Positions 1 through 10,359 of a stretch of DNA of 64,000 nucleotides are shown here, one piece after another. The DNA is from Aliidiomarina shirensis (lineage in GTDB: Bacteria; Pseudomonadota; Gammaproteobacteria; Enterobacterales; Alteromonadaceae). Below the pieces are notes generated by a model that did no database searches, had not been told where the DNA came from, and worked only from the letters and a program-made list of their open reading frames with translations. Positions within the stretch are counted from its first letter, which is position 1, and each line of letters starts with the position of its first letter. Position numbers and translations under genes: made by a program. The stretch lies in NCBI RefSeq assembly GCF_003987345.1, contig NZ_PIPP01000002.1:248001-312000 (forward strand). Reading direction: 5' to 3'.

Positions 1-139
1 ACGCATCTTGCTGCGCACCGTTTAAAATTTTTCGACGTTGAATAATGAGTGCCCACGAAAGAATAGACATCAAAACCAATAAGATCATTACTGCTTTTAC
101 AACTAAGCTGGCTTCTAAAAACAAGCCAATGAAGGACAT
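1..139 (-). CDS. tolQ: TolQ, Tol-Pal inner-membrane motor subunit (N-terminal part only)
   Basis: The minus strand from 139 to the window edge encodes about 46 residues starting MSFIGLFLEA and running through a hydrophobic first membrane segment to a basic stretch (QRRKIL), the usual TolQ N-terminus. TolQ, with TolR and TolA, uses the proton motive force to drive outer-membrane constriction at division. Its start lies 1 nt after the ybgC stop, so it is the second gene of the ybgC-tolQRA-tolB-pal operon; the rest lies outside the window. The adjacent ybgC makes the identification firm. Confidence 0.9.
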   Translation of the reverse strand, partial: MSFIGLFLEASLVVKAVMILLVLMSILSWALIIQRRKILNGAQQDA

Positions 140-140
140 A

Positions 141-572
141 TCAGCTTCCACGCCGGATTACCTCTAATATTGGACCGGGAATTGCTACCGGTTTCATAGT
201 ACCTAAATTCACGCATGCTGCTTTGACTTCGGCAACACACAATAATTCGCCTTGCTGATTAAAAATTTTCTGCACACATTCAAGCGAAGCTTTGCGAATA
301 CGCTGCGGTTCAACGGTTACCGATAAGGCATCATTAAAGCGAGCTGGCGCTCGTAAATCAAGTGCTACATGGCGAACAACAAAACCTATTTGTAGATCCA
401 GCCACACATCTTGATCAATGCCCAGCGACCGCAACCATTCAGTACGGGCGCGCTCACTGAATTTCAAATAGTTGGCGTAATAAACAATACCGCCAGCATC
501 TGTATCTTCATAATACACGCGCACAGGCCAAGAAAATATTTGCGCGCTCGCTAACTCATTCTCTGCTGCCAT
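141..572 (-). CDS. ybgC: YbgC, Tol-Pal-associated acyl-CoA thioesterase
   Basis: A 143-residue single-domain hotdog thioesterase. The signature YEDTDAGGIVYYANY lies at about residues 21-35, with the catalytic aspartate at D25. Members hydrolyse acyl-CoA (or acyl-ACP) thioesters in the cytoplasm and are encoded first in Tol-Pal operons; the precise role there is not settled. The start is the first ATG, with a modest AGGG sequence just upstream. The stop is 1 nt from the tolQ start, so the two are co-transcribed. Upstream lies a 589-bp gap containing a probable sRNA on the opposite strand. Confidence 0.95.
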   Translation of the reverse strand: MAAENELASAQIFSWPVRVYYEDTDAGGIVYYANYLKFSERARTEWLRSLGIDQDVWLDLQIGFVVRHVALDLRAPARFNDALSVTVEPQRIRKASLECVQKIFNQQGELLCVAEVKAACVNLGTMKPVAIPGPILEVIRRGS

Positions 573-914
573 TTTCGCCCTTATTAAGATCTACTTAGTG
601 CTATCAATTACATTTTTAACGCTTGGCGAAGCTGAAAGGTACTATACCTCACCCATGAACGGAAATTAAGCCAAGCGCAATTAAGGTAAAGTAATTTTAA
701 ATAATTTTCGTGACGCCAAGCGTTTTGCCTTCGCTCACTTTTTTCAATTTCACTTCACAAGAGTTTTTCTTATCGCTCAAAAAACAACCGACATTAGCAA
801 GTTGCTGTTATAAAAGGAATTAATGCAATTGTTATGAATATGTTGGCGTAAAAATAGCCGTTACAATCCTTTAACACATTAAAAATATTAATGTGAACCT
901 ATAGTTTTTCTCGT

Positions 915-942
915 TTGATAGTGGTCGGATAAGCCTTATAAT
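915..942 (+). promoter_or_regulatory. Sigma-70-like promoter of the putative sRNA
   Basis: TTGATA at 915-920 and a perfect TATAAT at 937-942 are separated by 16 bp, giving an expected start near 949. No reading frame follows, but a strong terminator sits about 140 bp downstream. Confidence 0.65.
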
Positions 943-948
943 ACGCCT

Positions 949-1116
949 CGTGTTCAAGGCAAACCCTTGGCAACCAAATTTAAGGTTCGATTGTCGCGAC
1001 CCTTATCGTGTAAGTGAAAACTTACGCAAACGTTTCAAAGTAGTTCCCTGATGTAAGATTTCCTCCTTGTTGTTGTTACAACCTTTGCCCACTCTTTTTA
1101 GAGTGGGCTTTTTTTT
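949..1116 (+). ncRNA. Putative small RNA, about 168 nt
   Basis: A promoter-terminator pair frames a region with no credible reading frame. The 3' end is a textbook intrinsic terminator: stem GCCCACTC/GAGTGGGC (1087-1108) followed by eight T (1109-1116). The body contains a short hairpin AAGTG-AAAA-CTTACG-like segment and an unstructured TTCCCTGATGTAAGATTTCC stretch just before the terminator. A single-stranded region there would suit an Hfq-dependent base-pairing RNA. I compared it from memory with 6S, Spot 42, ArcZ, SdsR and CsrB-type RNAs and found no convincing match, so it stays unnamed. It converges on ruvB. Confidence 0.55.
1087..1116 (+). terminator. Intrinsic terminator of the putative sRNA
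   Basis: An 8-bp GC-rich stem with a 6-nt loop is followed by eight T on the plus strand. The opposite strand lacks a T-run after the stem, so the terminator serves plus-strand transcription rather than ruvB. Confidence 0.8.
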
Positions 1117-1161
1117 GCCTGGCGTTCAATATCAATACCGCAGACAAAAAGAGAACAACAA

Positions 1162-2178
1162 TTAGGTTTTACTTAAGCCAAAGTGAGTATACGCATGATT
1201 CGTTGCTATGCGGCCACGCGGTGTACGTTGAATATAGCCTTGCTGAATCAGGTAGGGTTCCAACACATCTTCAATGGTATCTTTTTCTTCGCCGATTGCC
1301 GCAGCAAGGTTTTCTAAACCTACTGGGCCACCCATGAATTTCTCGATAATAGCTTTCAGCAATTTACGGTCCATGTAATCAAAGCCTGCTTTATCCACAT
1401 CAATCATATCAAGTGCTGCCGAGGCTACATCGGCGGTAATTGGCCCACTTGATTTCACTTGCGCGTAATCGCGCACGCGGCGCAACAACCTATTCGCAAT
1501 ACGCGGTGTGCCGCGCGAACGCATCGCTACTTCTTTGGCAGCATCAAGCACTAAATCCATTTCTAAAAAGCCAGCCGAACGCTGCACAATTGAGGTAAGT
1601 TCAGGAATAGAATAAAACTCTAGGCGTTGCACAATACCAAAGCGATCACGCAACGGCGACGTTAACGCGCCAGCTCGAGTGGTAGCGCCAACAAGCGTAA
1701 AGGGTGGAAGATCGAGCTTAATTGAACGCGCTGCCGGGCCTTCACCAATCATGATGTCGAGTTGATAATCTTCCAAGGCAGGATATAAAACTTCTTCAAC
1801 TACTGGGCTTAAGCGATGAATTTCATCGATGAACAATACATCGTGAGGTTCTAAATTAGTAAGTAGCGCCGCTAAATCACCCGCTTTCTCGAGCACGGGG
1901 CCAGAAGTGGTTTTAATCCCAACGCCCATTTCATTGGCGATAATATTCGCCAATGTAGTTTTACCAAGGCCGGGAGGCCCAAAAATAAGCACATGATCGA
2001 GTGCGTCACTGCGGCCACGTGCTGCCTCAATGTAGATACTAAGTTGCTCAACAACGTGCTTTTGGCCTGTGTAATCAGCTAACCGCTTTGGCCGTATGGC
2101 GCGATCAATGATCTCATCATCGCCAGTAGCTTTAGGCTGTACCGGCCGTTCTGGCATCATCGAATCTGCTTCAATCAT
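1162..2178 (-). CDS. ruvB: RuvB, Holliday junction branch-migration ATPase
   Basis: A 338-residue AAA+ helicase, the usual length. Walker [10 protein letters not shown] is at about residues 67-75, Walker B LFIDEIH near 115-121, then the sensor region (GATTRAGAL) and a C-terminal winged helix ([12 protein letters not shown]). RuvB hexamers, loaded by RuvA, drive branch migration of Holliday junctions that RuvC then cuts. The first ATG is used here, but M7 or M8 (MMPERP) is also possible. It is the last gene of the ruvC-ruvA-ruvB run, 73 bp after ruvA. Confidence 0.97.
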   Translation of the reverse strand: MIEADSMMPERPVQPKATGDDEIIDRAIRPKRLADYTGQKHVVEQLSIYIEAARGRSDALDHVLIFGPPGLGKTTLANIIANEMGVGIKTTSGPVLEKAGDLAALLTNLEPHDVLFIDEIHRLSPVVEEVLYPALEDYQLDIMIGEGPAARSIKLDLPPFTLVGATTRAGALTSPLRDRFGIVQRLEFYSIPELTSIVQRSAGFLEMDLVLDAAKEVAMRSRGTPRIANRLLRRVRDYAQVKSSGPITADVASAALDMIDVDKAGFDYMDRKLLKAIIEKFMGGPVGLENLAAAIGEEKDTIEDVLEPYLIQQGYIQRTPRGRIATNHAYTHFGLSKT

Positions 2179-2251
2179 TATTCACACCATGCATAATATT
2201 TTAGTTCTTCGAGTTAATGGTTCATGTTAAGAATTAATGCAATGCTTATAA

Positions 2252-2872
2252 CTACATCATTGCTTTTAGCGCGGCACGAATCAACTCTTCTGAGTTCATA
2301 CCCTCAACAAAAACTTTTTTCAATACCGGCTGGGCCTGATTTTCTTTATACCCTAATGCCAATAACGCGCTTAATGCTTCTTCTCGGGCGGAGGGTGGCA
2401 TCTCCGCGTAGTCCAACGGCGCAGCCGCCGCCGAACCCGGTAAACCGGTGTCCATCTCCGCCCCGCGGAAATCTTTTAAGCGATCGCGCATTTCTACCAA
2501 TAAACGTTCCGCTGTTTTTTTACCCACCCCCGGAATTTTTACCAACGTAGATAAATCACCGGTTCGCACACTTTGAATAAATTGCGGAGCACTCATGCCC
2601 GACATAATCCCAAGCGCCATTTTCGGACCAACGCCCTGCGCTTTAATAAGCAAGCGGAACAAAGCTCGCTCATCTAGGGTGTTAAAACCGAACAGCAATT
2701 GCGCATCTTCGCGTACTACAAAATGCACCCATAAAGTTGCAGGTTGGCCAATTTCCGGAAGTTCATAAAAGCAGGTCATGGGCATTTGCACTTCATAGCC
2801 AACACCATGAACATCAATCAGAAGTTCCGGAGCTTGTTTTGCTATTAATGTGCCTTGTAATCGTCCGATCAT
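2252..2872 (-). CDS. ruvA: RuvA, Holliday junction recognition subunit
   Basis: A 206-residue protein. The N-terminal OB-fold begins MIGRLQGTL, two helix-hairpin-helix motifs follow (one is [13 protein letters not shown] at about residues 108-120), and a C-terminal domain of about 50 residues contacts RuvB ([14 protein letters not shown]). A flexible Ala/Gly-rich linker lies between. RuvA tetramers hold the junction in square-planar form for RuvB and RuvC. It starts 15 nt after ruvC, in the same operon. Confidence 0.97.
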   Translation of the reverse strand: MIGRLQGTLIAKQAPELLIDVHGVGYEVQMPMTCFYELPEIGQPATLWVHFVVREDAQLLFGFNTLDERALFRLLIKAQGVGPKMALGIMSGMSAPQFIQSVRTGDLSTLVKIPGVGKKTAERLLVEMRDRLKDFRGAEMDTGLPGSAAAAPLDYAEMPPSAREEALSALLALGYKENQAQPVLKKVFVEGMNSEELIRAALKAMM

Positions 2873-2887
2873 GGAATTGCCTTTAGC

Positions 2888-3391
2888 TTAGCGTTTGGTT
2901 AGAAGTAGATTTGTATTCAAATGGCAAATCGCTACGGCCAACGCATCGGCGGCATCGGCTTGCGGCATGCGTGGTAATTTCAATATATGCTTTACCATGT
3001 GTTGCACTTGTTCTTTTGCTGCGCCACCGGTTCCCACCACTGCTTGCTTTATTGCTCGAGCGGCATATTCGTGAACGGGAAGCTCCGCGATAGCCGCGGC
3101 GACAATTGCTGCGCCTCGGGCTTGCCCAAGCTTCAACGCTGAATCAGGGTTGCGCGATATAAATACTTGTTCGATGGCAAATTCAGTAGGCTCAAATTGC
3201 TGCACCAACTCTTGTACACCATCGTGAATCATTTTCAGGCGGCTGGCTAAGGGTATATCCGTTGAACCGCCTGCACGGGCTAATTTTATACAACCACTGC
3301 CCAAATACGTAAGTTTACCAGCGTGCAATTGCACCACACCATAGCCAGTAATTCGCGAACCGGGGTCGATGCCAAGCACAATTCGCGTCAT
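2888..3391 (-). CDS. ruvC: RuvC, Holliday junction resolvase
   Basis: A 167-residue RNase H-fold endonuclease. Acidic metal-binding residues are visible in [13 protein letters not shown] (D9), FAIEQVF (glutamate near residue 67) and [14 protein letters not shown] (aspartates near 140). It makes paired nicks across Holliday junctions as a dimer, working with RuvAB. The gene begins 3 nt after yebC ends, giving the common order yebC-ruvC-ruvA-ruvB. Confidence 0.97.
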   Translation of the reverse strand: MTRIVLGIDPGSRITGYGVVQLHAGKLTYLGSGCIKLARAGGSTDIPLASRLKMIHDGVQELVQQFEPTEFAIEQVFISRNPDSALKLGQARGAAIVAAAIAELPVHEYAARAIKQAVVGTGGAAKEQVQHMVKHILKLPRMPQADAADALAVAICHLNTNLLLTKR

Positions 3392-3394
3392 GTA

Positions 3395-4147
3395 TTAATC
3401 CCAGGCTGATTCAGGTAGTTCTGCGTTATGATAGACGTTCTGTACATCATCAGAATCTTCCAACATATCAATCAGCTTCACTACTTGTTTCGCTGTATCT
3501 TCATCAACCGCGCTGTAATTATCAGGAACTTGGGTTACTTCGGCATTCACTGGGTTAAAACCCGCGGCGCGCATAGCATCAAGTACCGCACCAAAATCAG
3601 CGGGTGTGGTATACACATCGAAGCTACCATCATCGTTCACCAGCACATCTTCCGCGCCAGCTTCGAGCGCTGCTTCCATAAGAGCATCTTCTTCCGGGGC
3701 AGGTTCTTCTTCGGTAGCGGCAAAACTTAATACGCCGCGTTTATTAAACATAAACGCTACACTGCCATCGGTGCCCAAGTTGCCATTGCATTTGGAAAAC
3801 GCAAAGCGCACTTCCGCAACGGTGCGGTTACGGTTATCCGACATGCATTCAACCATTACCGCAACACCGCTTGGGCCATAACCTTCATAGGTGATCTCTT
3901 CAACGTTATCACCATCCAGCTCACCGGCACCGCGTTTGATCGCGGTATCAACGGTATCGCGCTTCATATTGTTCGATAACGCTTTATCAATAGCCGCACG
4001 CAAGCGTGGGTTACTATCAGCATCGGCGCCGCCTTCACGGGCCGATACTGTTATTTCTCGAATGAGTTTAGTGAATATCTTGCCGCGCTTAGCATCTTGC
4101 GCGGCTTTGCGGTGTTTAATGTTCGCCCATTTTGAATGACCGGCCAT
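3395..4147 (-). CDS. yebC: YebC/TACO1-family protein
   Basis: A 250-residue protein beginning [22 protein letters not shown], the family hallmark. It has the typical three-domain length and an acidic C-terminus. Family members have been described both as DNA-binding regulators and, more recently, as ribosome-associated factors that help translation of difficult sequences; which role applies here cannot be read from sequence. It lies directly upstream of ruvC and 47 bp after aspS, probably one transcript. Confidence 0.95.
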   Translation of the reverse strand: MAGHSKWANIKHRKAAQDAKRGKIFTKLIREITVSAREGGADADSNPRLRAAIDKALSNNMKRDTVDTAIKRGAGELDGDNVEEITYEGYGPSGVAVMVECMSDNRNRTVAEVRFAFSKCNGNLGTDGSVAFMFNKRGVLSFAATEEEPAPEEDALMEAALEAGAEDVLVNDDGSFDVYTTPADFGAVLDAMRAAGFNPVNAEVTQVPDNYSAVDEDTAKQVVKLIDMLEDSDDVQNVYHNAELPESAWD

Positions 4148-4194
4148 TTAGTTTCTCCTCCTTCGCTGCGGGCTGTTCCTTCTCGCCGCGGGCG

Positions 4195-5973
4195 CTACTC
4201 CTTCGCTGTTGACGTTGCTTCTCGCTCAGCGAGCGCCACGCCCAACTCGGCTAAGGCAGCCGGGTTCGCATACCCTGGCGCGTCCGTTAGTGGGCATTGC
4301 GCGGTAGTAGTTTTCGGGAACGCAATTACATCACGAATTGAACTTGCACCTACCATCAGCATAACCAAGCGATCAAGGCCAAAAGCCAAACCTGCATGCG
4401 GTGGCGCACCGTATTTTAATGCTTCGAGTAAAAAGCCGAACTTCTCTTGGGCTTCTGCTTCATCAATACCCAAAATACCAAACACGGCTTGTTGCATAGC
4501 GTTATCGTGAATACGCACCGAACCGCCGCCCACTTCACAACCGTTCAATACCATATCGTAGGCATTTGAAAGCGCGGTTGCTGGGTCCGCTTTAAGTTCT
4601 TCAGCGGTTACACCTATGGGTGCCGTGAACGGGTGATGCAATGCAAAGAAGCCTTCTTCGGTTTCTTCAAACATTGGGAAATCAACTACCCATAACGGTT
4701 TCCAGCTATCTTCTACTAAATCGAAATCTTGGCCAAGCTTCAAGCGCAGTGCGCCTAACGCTTCGGTTACCACAGTTTGCGAATCAGCGCCGAACAATAA
4801 AATATCGCCATCCGCAGCATCAACCCGGGCCAAAAGCTCGTTCACCACATTTTCTGGAAAGAACTTCAATACCGGTGATTGCAAGCCTTCGATACCTTTC
4901 GCGCGTTCGTTCACTTTCATCCATGCCAGGCCTTTCGCACCATAAATACCTACAAAGTTGGTGTATTCATCGATTTGCTTACGGCTCAAGCTCGCGCCAC
5001 CTGGTACTTTAATGACGGCTACGCGGCCTTTGCTATCATTGGCTGGGCCAGAGAACACTTTAAATTCAATATCTTTTACCAGATCAGCAATATCAACCAA
5101 CTCTAATGGGTTACGTAGATCGGGTTTATCACTACCATAGCGGCTCATAGCCTCGCTATATGGCATGATTGGGAAATCGCCTAAATCAACATCCAGCATT
5201 TCTTGGAACAAGTTGCGTACCATATCTTCGGTAAGCGCACGCACATCGTTCGCCGACATAAAGGTGGTTTCAATATCGATTTGGGTAAATTCTGGTTGCC
5301 GATCAGCACGTAAATCTTCATCACGGAAGCATTTTACGATTTGGTAATACCGATCGAAGCCCGACATCATCAGTAATTGCTTAAACAACTGTGGCGATTG
5401 TGGCAACGCAAAGAACTTGCCTTTATGCGTGCGGCTTGGCACTAGGTAATCGCGTGCGCCTTCGGGGGTTGCGCGCGTTAACATGGGGGTTTCAATATCG
5501 AGGAAGCCGCGGCTATCCATATAACGGCGAACAGCACTCGCTACTCGCGCCCGAAACTGAATTTTTTCATTCATTTCTGGACGACGAAGATCAAGATAAC
5601 GATAACGCAGGCGTTGCTCTTCACTTACCTGCTGGTTGTAATCAATAGGAAGCGGTGCAGAACGATTCAGAATGGTAATTTCTTTGGCCAGCATTTCAAC
5701 TTTACCGGTAGCCATGCGCTCATTAATCTGCCCTTCCGGACGCGCCCGCACTTCACCTTTAATTTGCACACAAAATTCTTGGCGCAATTTATTAGCTTCG
5801 GCAAACATTTCCTGTAAATCAGGATCGAACACCACTTGCAATAAACCCGTGCGATCACGCACATCGGCGAAAATTAGGCCGCCGAGATCACGCCGTTTAT
5901 GAATCCAACCGGCTACGGTTACTTGGTTTCCAAGCTCTTGTTCGTTTACCTGCTCACAATAATGACTGCGCAT
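4195..5973 (-). CDS. aspS: Aspartyl-tRNA synthetase
   Basis: A 592-residue class II synthetase of the bacterial AspRS type. It has an N-terminal OB anticodon-binding domain ([14 protein letters not shown]), motif 2 ([18 protein letters not shown] at about residues 217-234), the bacterial GAD insertion domain (about 290-420) and motif 3 ([13 protein letters not shown] near 535-547). It charges tRNA-Asp in the cytoplasm. It heads the aspS-yebC-ruvCAB run. Its length matches the family and no residue looks unusual. Confidence 0.97.
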   Translation of the reverse strand: MRSHYCEQVNEQELGNQVTVAGWIHKRRDLGGLIFADVRDRTGLLQVVFDPDLQEMFAEANKLRQEFCVQIKGEVRARPEGQINERMATGKVEMLAKEITILNRSAPLPIDYNQQVSEEQRLRYRYLDLRRPEMNEKIQFRARVASAVRRYMDSRGFLDIETPMLTRATPEGARDYLVPSRTHKGKFFALPQSPQLFKQLLMMSGFDRYYQIVKCFRDEDLRADRQPEFTQIDIETTFMSANDVRALTEDMVRNLFQEMLDVDLGDFPIMPYSEAMSRYGSDKPDLRNPLELVDIADLVKDIEFKVFSGPANDSKGRVAVIKVPGGASLSRKQIDEYTNFVGIYGAKGLAWMKVNERAKGIEGLQSPVLKFFPENVVNELLARVDAADGDILLFGADSQTVVTEALGALRLKLGQDFDLVEDSWKPLWVVDFPMFEETEEGFFALHHPFTAPIGVTAEELKADPATALSNAYDMVLNGCEVGGGSVRIHDNAMQQAVFGILGIDEAEAQEKFGFLLEALKYGAPPHAGLAFGLDRLVMLMVGASSIRDVIAFPKTTTAQCPLTDAPGYANPAALAELGVALAEREATSTAKE

Positions 5974-6086
5974 GTTTATCCACTTCCGTTATTCAAGAAT
6001 TTGCGTTTTGGGCATTGTCTATTTAATCGGTAAGTATAAAGGAGAGCGGCAGGTAAAGTCACCCGCCGTAAGCTATTAGCTGGAAG

Positions 6087-7988
6087 TTAATCCGCTGATT
6101 TAGCATCAGCTAACACAACGCCGTTTTTTCCCGATTCTTTTACCGCGTACATTGCGTCATCAGCGGCGGTAAGCAGTGTATCGTATTCGCTACCATGATC
6201 GGGGAATACGGCCACACCGATACTGGCACCAATTTTTGCTTCGCCCGTAGCAATTCGGTAAGGCATCGATACCCTACTGAGCACTTTTTCTGCGATTGCT
6301 CGTGCTTGCTGTACCTCAGTTAAATTCGTTACCAGAATAAGGAACTCATCACCGCCATAACGTGCCACGGTATCGTTTTTTCTAACCACTCGGTGCAACC
6401 GCTGAGAAACCGCAACCAATAACTCATCGCCGGCATCATGCCCATCGTTATCGTTGATCGCTTTGAAGCCATCAAGATCGATGAATAAAAGTGCGCATTT
6501 TCGCTGATTTTGGGTGTGCGTGATGATCGCTTTCTGCGCTTTTTCAATGATATTCATACGATTCGGCAAACCGGTTAATTCGTCGTGATACGCTTTATAG
6601 CTGATTTCCGCTTCGAGGACTTTCTGCCGTTCAATTTCACGGCGTAAATGCGCCATCCAAGCTAATATAGCGGCAAGTAACAGCAGCACTGAAATTGCCA
6701 CAATGAATGCCCACCGTTGCACCGCATCGCGATCTAAGCCCTCGCGCAGCAGCTCAGGGTCAAACCAACGTTCTTCAATTTTTTGTACATCGCCATCGGT
6801 GGTTGCGAGAATTGCACGATCCAGCAATGGCACAATAGATTCCCAATCCGAGCGCACACCAATACTCACTTCATCGCCGGGTAAATCTCGAGCAATATGC
6901 ACAACAGCGCCAGTGAGGTTCAGCTCGCGCACGCGGTTCATTAATAAAGGTAAACTATCTAAATAGGCGTCCGCTTCACCTTCCAACACGGCATTTAAAC
7001 CTTCTTCCGGCGACATTACCGGCAATACCGTTATATTTTCAGCATTTTCTGCGGTTTCTAAAATGCTGTAGCTGGTAACAACCGCAATGGTTACTTTTTT
7101 ATCGGTCGTAAAGTCATTGAGCCGAATAGGCCTTGATTCCAAACTCATCAGTGCCCAATCAACTTCCCAATAGGGCACGGTAAATTCGGTGTACAGTAAT
7201 CGGCTGGGCGTTGGCGACATAAAGCTCAACGCATCTATACTGCGATGCTCAAGCGCTTGCACACACTCTTGCCAATTTCCACATTCGGTCCATTCGACCT
7301 GAAGGTTTAACCGGCGGGAAATAAGTGTAATAAAATCATTATCAAGACCAACCGGATTACCGCTTCGGTTTCTTGAAATAATAGGCGAAGAATCATCAGG
7401 CAGGCCGATTCGTATCGTGCCTACTGCAGCTAAGCGCTCAAGTTCTTCTGGCCGTAATGAAATTAGATCGGCATTCGAATAAAAGTAATCATCTAAAGTT
7501 TCGCCACTCACATCCACCGATTTAACGATAGGCCGTGAAAGCTGCAATACCGGTTTGCTTTGTTGTGCATGCTGCAGTGCTTGCTCGCCGTTACACCACC
7601 ATACAAAAATAGCCTCAGCGGCTATCATGTCGGCCAATGAACGACCAATAAGGCCTTGCTCGGTGCTAAAAACTCGAAAAGTTAACTCCGGGTAAGCCCG
7701 TAATAAACGAAATCGCGTTGTGTTATCGGGAACGCCGATCACAAAACCCGATAATGCCTCTTCCGAGGCGGGTAAATGGTCGGCTAAACAAAGTTGCTCA
7801 ACCGTAGTATCGGCGAGCAGTGGCGAAGATTGTGTGATCGCAGATAGATTAGGCTGCTGCAACCCACTAACAGAACTAGCAAGGAATATGCGCTCGAAGC
7901 TCAAAACACTGGTAGCAAAAGCGCTGGCACTCAACAAGCTGAGGCCAGTGATGATGGCTATGGTTGCAAACTTCAGTTTCAGGTACAA
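6087..7988 (-). CDS. Membrane sensor diguanylate cyclase with periplasmic solute-binding domains
   Basis: A 633-residue protein with an N-terminal signal sequence. A first, divergent periplasmic region (about 30-175) is followed by a clearer family-3 solute-binding domain (about 185-415; starts GTIRIGLPDDSSPI). A membrane segment near 430-452 leads to a GGDEF domain. The active site RYGGDEF (GGDEF at about 545-549) is intact, and an RxxD inhibitory site (RKND) lies exactly five residues before it, so c-di-GMP synthesis with product feedback is expected. The ligand is unknown; amino acids or similar polar solutes are typical for this sensor fold. It is divergent from cmoA over 73 bp. Confidence 0.9.
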   Translation of the reverse strand: MYLKLKFATIAIITGLSLLSASAFATSVLSFERIFLASSVSGLQQPNLSAITQSSPLLADTTVEQLCLADHLPASEEALSGFVIGVPDNTTRFRLLRAYPELTFRVFSTEQGLIGRSLADMIAAEAIFVWWCNGEQALQHAQQSKPVLQLSRPIVKSVDVSGETLDDYFYSNADLISLRPEELERLAAVGTIRIGLPDDSSPIISRNRSGNPVGLDNDFITLISRRLNLQVEWTECGNWQECVQALEHRSIDALSFMSPTPSRLLYTEFTVPYWEVDWALMSLESRPIRLNDFTTDKKVTIAVVTSYSILETAENAENITVLPVMSPEEGLNAVLEGEADAYLDSLPLLMNRVRELNLTGAVVHIARDLPGDEVSIGVRSDWESIVPLLDRAILATTDGDVQKIEERWFDPELLREGLDRDAVQRWAFIVAISVLLLLAAILAWMAHLRREIERQKVLEAEISYKAYHDELTGLPNRMNIIEKAQKAIITHTQNQRKCALLFIDLDGFKAINDNDGHDAGDELLVAVSQRLHRVVRKNDTVARYGGDEFLILVTNLTEVQQARAIAEKVLSRVSMPYRIATGEAKIGASIGVAVFPDHGSEYDTLLTAADDAMYAVKESGKNGVVLADAKSAD

Positions 7989-8061
7989 TTTAATTATTCT
8001 CAGTTATTTCTACACCCTTAGTGTAGCTGGTAAAGCACACATTTAATGTAAGAAAATACAA

Positions 8062-8823
8062 ATGAAACCAAATCAATCTTCGCAGCGTGATTCTGTATAC
8101 GCGCAACCACTAAATAAAGTAAGTGATTTCGCGTTTGATACCAAAGTAGCCGATGTGTTCCCTGATATGATCAGCCGCTCTATCCCCGGATATGCCACTA
8201 TCATTGATACCATAGGCCGCCTTGCTACACGATATGTTAAACCAAATAGCCGGGTTTACGACTTAGGCTGTTCCTTGGGTGCTGCGAGTTTATCTATCAA
8301 GCAACATTGCCGCGCCGAGGGCGTTGAAATTTACGCCGTAGACAATTCGGAGGCTATGGTAGAGCGCTGCCAGAACTATGTAAATGCTTACCGTGGCGAT
8401 ATACCTGTGCAGGTGCAATGTGCTGATATTGCGGAGCTGAGTATGCAGCCATGCAGTATGGTGGTGTTAAATTTCACGCTGCAGTTTGTACCTCAAGAAC
8501 AACGCCAGGCAATCATCCAGAAAATCTATGATCAATTAATGCCCGGAGGGTTGCTGGTCATTTCTGAAAAAGTAAAACATCAGGACCCTGTAGCCGATAG
8601 CTTACTTATCGATTTGTATCACGAATTTAAGCGCAACAACGGCTACAGCGATTTGGAGATCAGCCAGAAGCGAGCCGCGTTAGAAAATGTAATGCGTTTA
8701 AACACGCCTGAAGAACATATTCAACGCCTTACCCAGGCCGGCTTTACTAGCGTTCAGGAATGGTTCCGCTGCTTTAATTTTACCTCGTGGATTGCCATCA
8801 AAAACGACGAGGCGAAAACCTAA
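8062..8823 (+). CDS. cmoA: Carboxy-S-adenosyl-L-methionine synthase
   Basis: A 253-residue SAM-dependent enzyme of the CmoA family. The SAM-binding motif [12 protein letters not shown] is at about residues 70-81 and the acidic [12 protein letters not shown] near 95-106. It converts SAM and prephenate to carboxy-SAM, the donor for the wobble uridine-34 modification cmo5U. The stop overlaps the cmoB start (TAATG), so the pair is translationally coupled. The start follows a weak purine-rich ribosome site. Confidence 0.95.
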   Translation: MKPNQSSQRDSVYAQPLNKVSDFAFDTKVADVFPDMISRSIPGYATIIDTIGRLATRYVKPNSRVYDLGCSLGAASLSIKQHCRAEGVEIYAVDNSEAMVERCQNYVNAYRGDIPVQVQCADIAELSMQPCSMVVLNFTLQFVPQEQRQAIIQKIYDQLMPGGLLVISEKVKHQDPVADSLLIDLYHEFKRNNGYSDLEISQKRAALENVMRLNTPEEHIQRLTQAGFTSVQEWFRCFNFTSWIAIKNDEAKT

Positions 8824-9806
8824 TGGCGGTAAGTGATTACAACAACTTTTATGCCCGCTTAACACAAACCAAATTATCTCATTGGCTGGAAACTTTGCCG
8901 GCTGCAATGCGGGAATGGGAGCAGCAAAGCCAACACGGCGATTTTAAAAAATGGCAACGCACCATTGCTTTGCTGCCAGAGCTTACCGCTAACGATATTG
9001 ATATTACCAACGCCGTTCGTATTGGCACCATCGATGAAGCTAGTGATAACGATCGTGCCCGCATGAACGGATTACTGAAGCAACTGATGCCATGGCGAAA
9101 AGGGCCGTTTTCGTTGTTCGGCTTAGATATCGACACCGAGTGGCGCTCGGATTGGAAATGGGATCGTGTTGCCCCGCACCTTGCCAATTTACAAGGCCGT
9201 AGTGTGCTGGATATCGGTTGCGGAAGTGGCTATCACCTGTGGCGCATGTTAGGTGCTGGAGCAGAATTAGCGGTGGGTATTGATCCGGGGCAATTGTTTG
9301 TCAGCCAATTTCGCGCTATTCGTCGTTTTGTACCGGAAACATTAGCCCAGAATATTGAATTGTTACCCCTTGGCATTGAGCAAATGCCAAAGCTCAGTGC
9401 TTTCGATACCGTATTTAGCATGGGTGTACTCTACCACCGCCGTTCCCCCATCGATTTCTTACAGCAGTGCATTGATCAACTTCGCCCCGGCGGTGAGCTC
9501 GTGCTCGAAACTTTAGTGGTGGATGGTGGTATTAATACTGTGTTAGTTCCGGGTGAACGTTATGCGCAAATGCCAAATGTTTGGTTTATTCCTTCATCAG
9601 CTGCATTAGTGCATTGGCTCGAACGATTAGGTATGGTGAACGTACGCGTAGTCGATGAGTGCGTAACGAGTTTAGAAGAGCAGCGAGCCACCGCTTGGAT
9701 GGAAAATCAATCGCTGGCTGACTTTCTCGACACCAACGATCGCAGCAAAACTATTGAAGGCTACCCGGCCCCAAAACGCGCCGTAATCATCGCCGAGCGG
9801 AAATAA
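8823..9806 (+). CDS. cmoB: tRNA U34 carboxymethyltransferase
   Basis: A 327-residue enzyme that transfers the carboxymethyl group of carboxy-SAM to 5-hydroxyuridine 34, giving cmo5U in tRNAs that read several codons. The SAM-fold motif [15 protein letters not shown] lies near residues 123-137. The open frame extends 12 codons upstream into cmoA, but [13 protein letters not shown] is the better start: its ATG shares one base with the cmoA stop codon and fits the family N-terminus. Confidence 0.95.
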   Translation: MAVSDYNNFYARLTQTKLSHWLETLPAAMREWEQQSQHGDFKKWQRTIALLPELTANDIDITNAVRIGTIDEASDNDRARMNGLLKQLMPWRKGPFSLFGLDIDTEWRSDWKWDRVAPHLANLQGRSVLDIGCGSGYHLWRMLGAGAELAVGIDPGQLFVSQFRAIRRFVPETLAQNIELLPLGIEQMPKLSAFDTVFSMGVLYHRRSPIDFLQQCIDQLRPGGELVLETLVVDGGINTVLVPGERYAQMPNVWFIPSSAALVHWLERLGMVNVRVVDECVTSLEEQRATAWMENQSLADFLDTNDRSKTIEGYPAPKRAVIIAERK

Positions 9807-9816
9807 AACACGTGAT

Positions 9817-9845
9817 AAAGTAGGTAGCATAATGCTGCCTACTTT
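9817..9845. terminator. Bidirectional hairpin between cmoB and a convergent gene
   Basis: AAAGTAGGTAGCA and TGCTGCCTACTTT form a 13-bp stem with a 3-nt loop, flanked by A and T runs on both sides. It suits termination of cmoB on the plus strand and the convergent membrane-protein gene on the minus strand. Confidence 0.7.
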
Positions 9846-9852
9846 GAAATCA

Positions 9853-10212
9853 TTACTCAGGGCTTTCTTCATCCTCAGCATCACTTCCAGGTTCATTCTT
9901 TGCATACGCTTGGCTGCGTTCAAATTCGCGCACCGCATCTGGAATATAAGGCACGGCTAACGAAATCGTGATGGGCTGTAAAACCAATGGATACAACAAA
10001 CCAATAGCTAACAAGGTAATCAGTTTCAGCGCGATACCCTGCACATACAATACCGACCAAAAAAGCGCGATTAACAATATCAATTTCAAAACATTCGCCA
10101 CAGCTTTGCGGCCAAAAGGCATCAGTTTCGCTGCATTCGATACAATGTGAATACGCTCAAGTGCAGAATACGAGCGCAACGCCGGAATATTTCGAGGGGA
10201 AAAGTAAATCAT
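9853..10212 (-). CDS. Uncharacterised small inner-membrane protein (possibly DUF6170)
   Basis: A 119-residue protein with an N-terminal soluble stretch (MIYFSPRNIPALRSY). Two closely spaced hydrophobic segments lie at about 42-58 and 62-90, and the C-terminus is short and strongly acidic (GSDAEDEESPE). The N-terminal YFSPRNIPALRSYSALER sequence resembles a small family in Alteromonadales that I associate with DUF6170, but that is memory, not a search. No function is known. It is single-gene, convergent with cmoB and divergent from galU. Confidence 0.75.
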   Translation of the reverse strand: MIYFSPRNIPALRSYSALERIHIVSNAAKLMPFGRKAVANVLKLILLIALFWSVLYVQGIALKLITLLAIGLLYPLVLQPITISLAVPYIPDAVREFERSQAYAKNEPGSDAEDEESPE

Positions 10213-10359
10213 CTTTCTTACCTTTAATTATTTGCTTCACAACATTGTAACACAGCAGATACTTTCTGTTTGTCCGCAACCTATTGTACACTGGCAACAT
10301 AAATATTTATAAGCGCCCCTGGCGCAAACAATACCGTAAAATAAAATCAAGGATTTCAC

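Larger units (their letters stand above)
573..1161. other. Intergenic gap with short inverted repeats and an sRNA gene
   Basis: No protein gene is supported in these 589 bases. The right half holds the probable sRNA listed separately. The left half is AT-rich and presumably carries the ybgC-tol promoter reading left. It has a 10-bp inverted repeat, AACGCTTGGC at 618-627 and GCCAAGCGTT at 715-724, with a third 8-bp copy at 670-677. Whether this is an operator or chance cannot be told from the sequence. Confidence 0.5.

Noticed and set aside
1023-1040. PurR/LacI-like half palindrome ACGCAAACGTTT
   Set aside because: Only one half matches well, and it falls inside the putative sRNA with no purine gene beside it. 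Chance is the simpler explanation.
949-1116. 6S RNA, Spot 42 or ArcZ assignment for the small RNA
   Set aside because: Isolated words such as TTCCCTGATGT recall parts of known sRNAs, but order, length and flanking genes do not match.
2224-2550. Plus-strand open frame over ruvA
   Set aside because: It is proline- and serine-rich shadow translation of ruvA with no independent signal.
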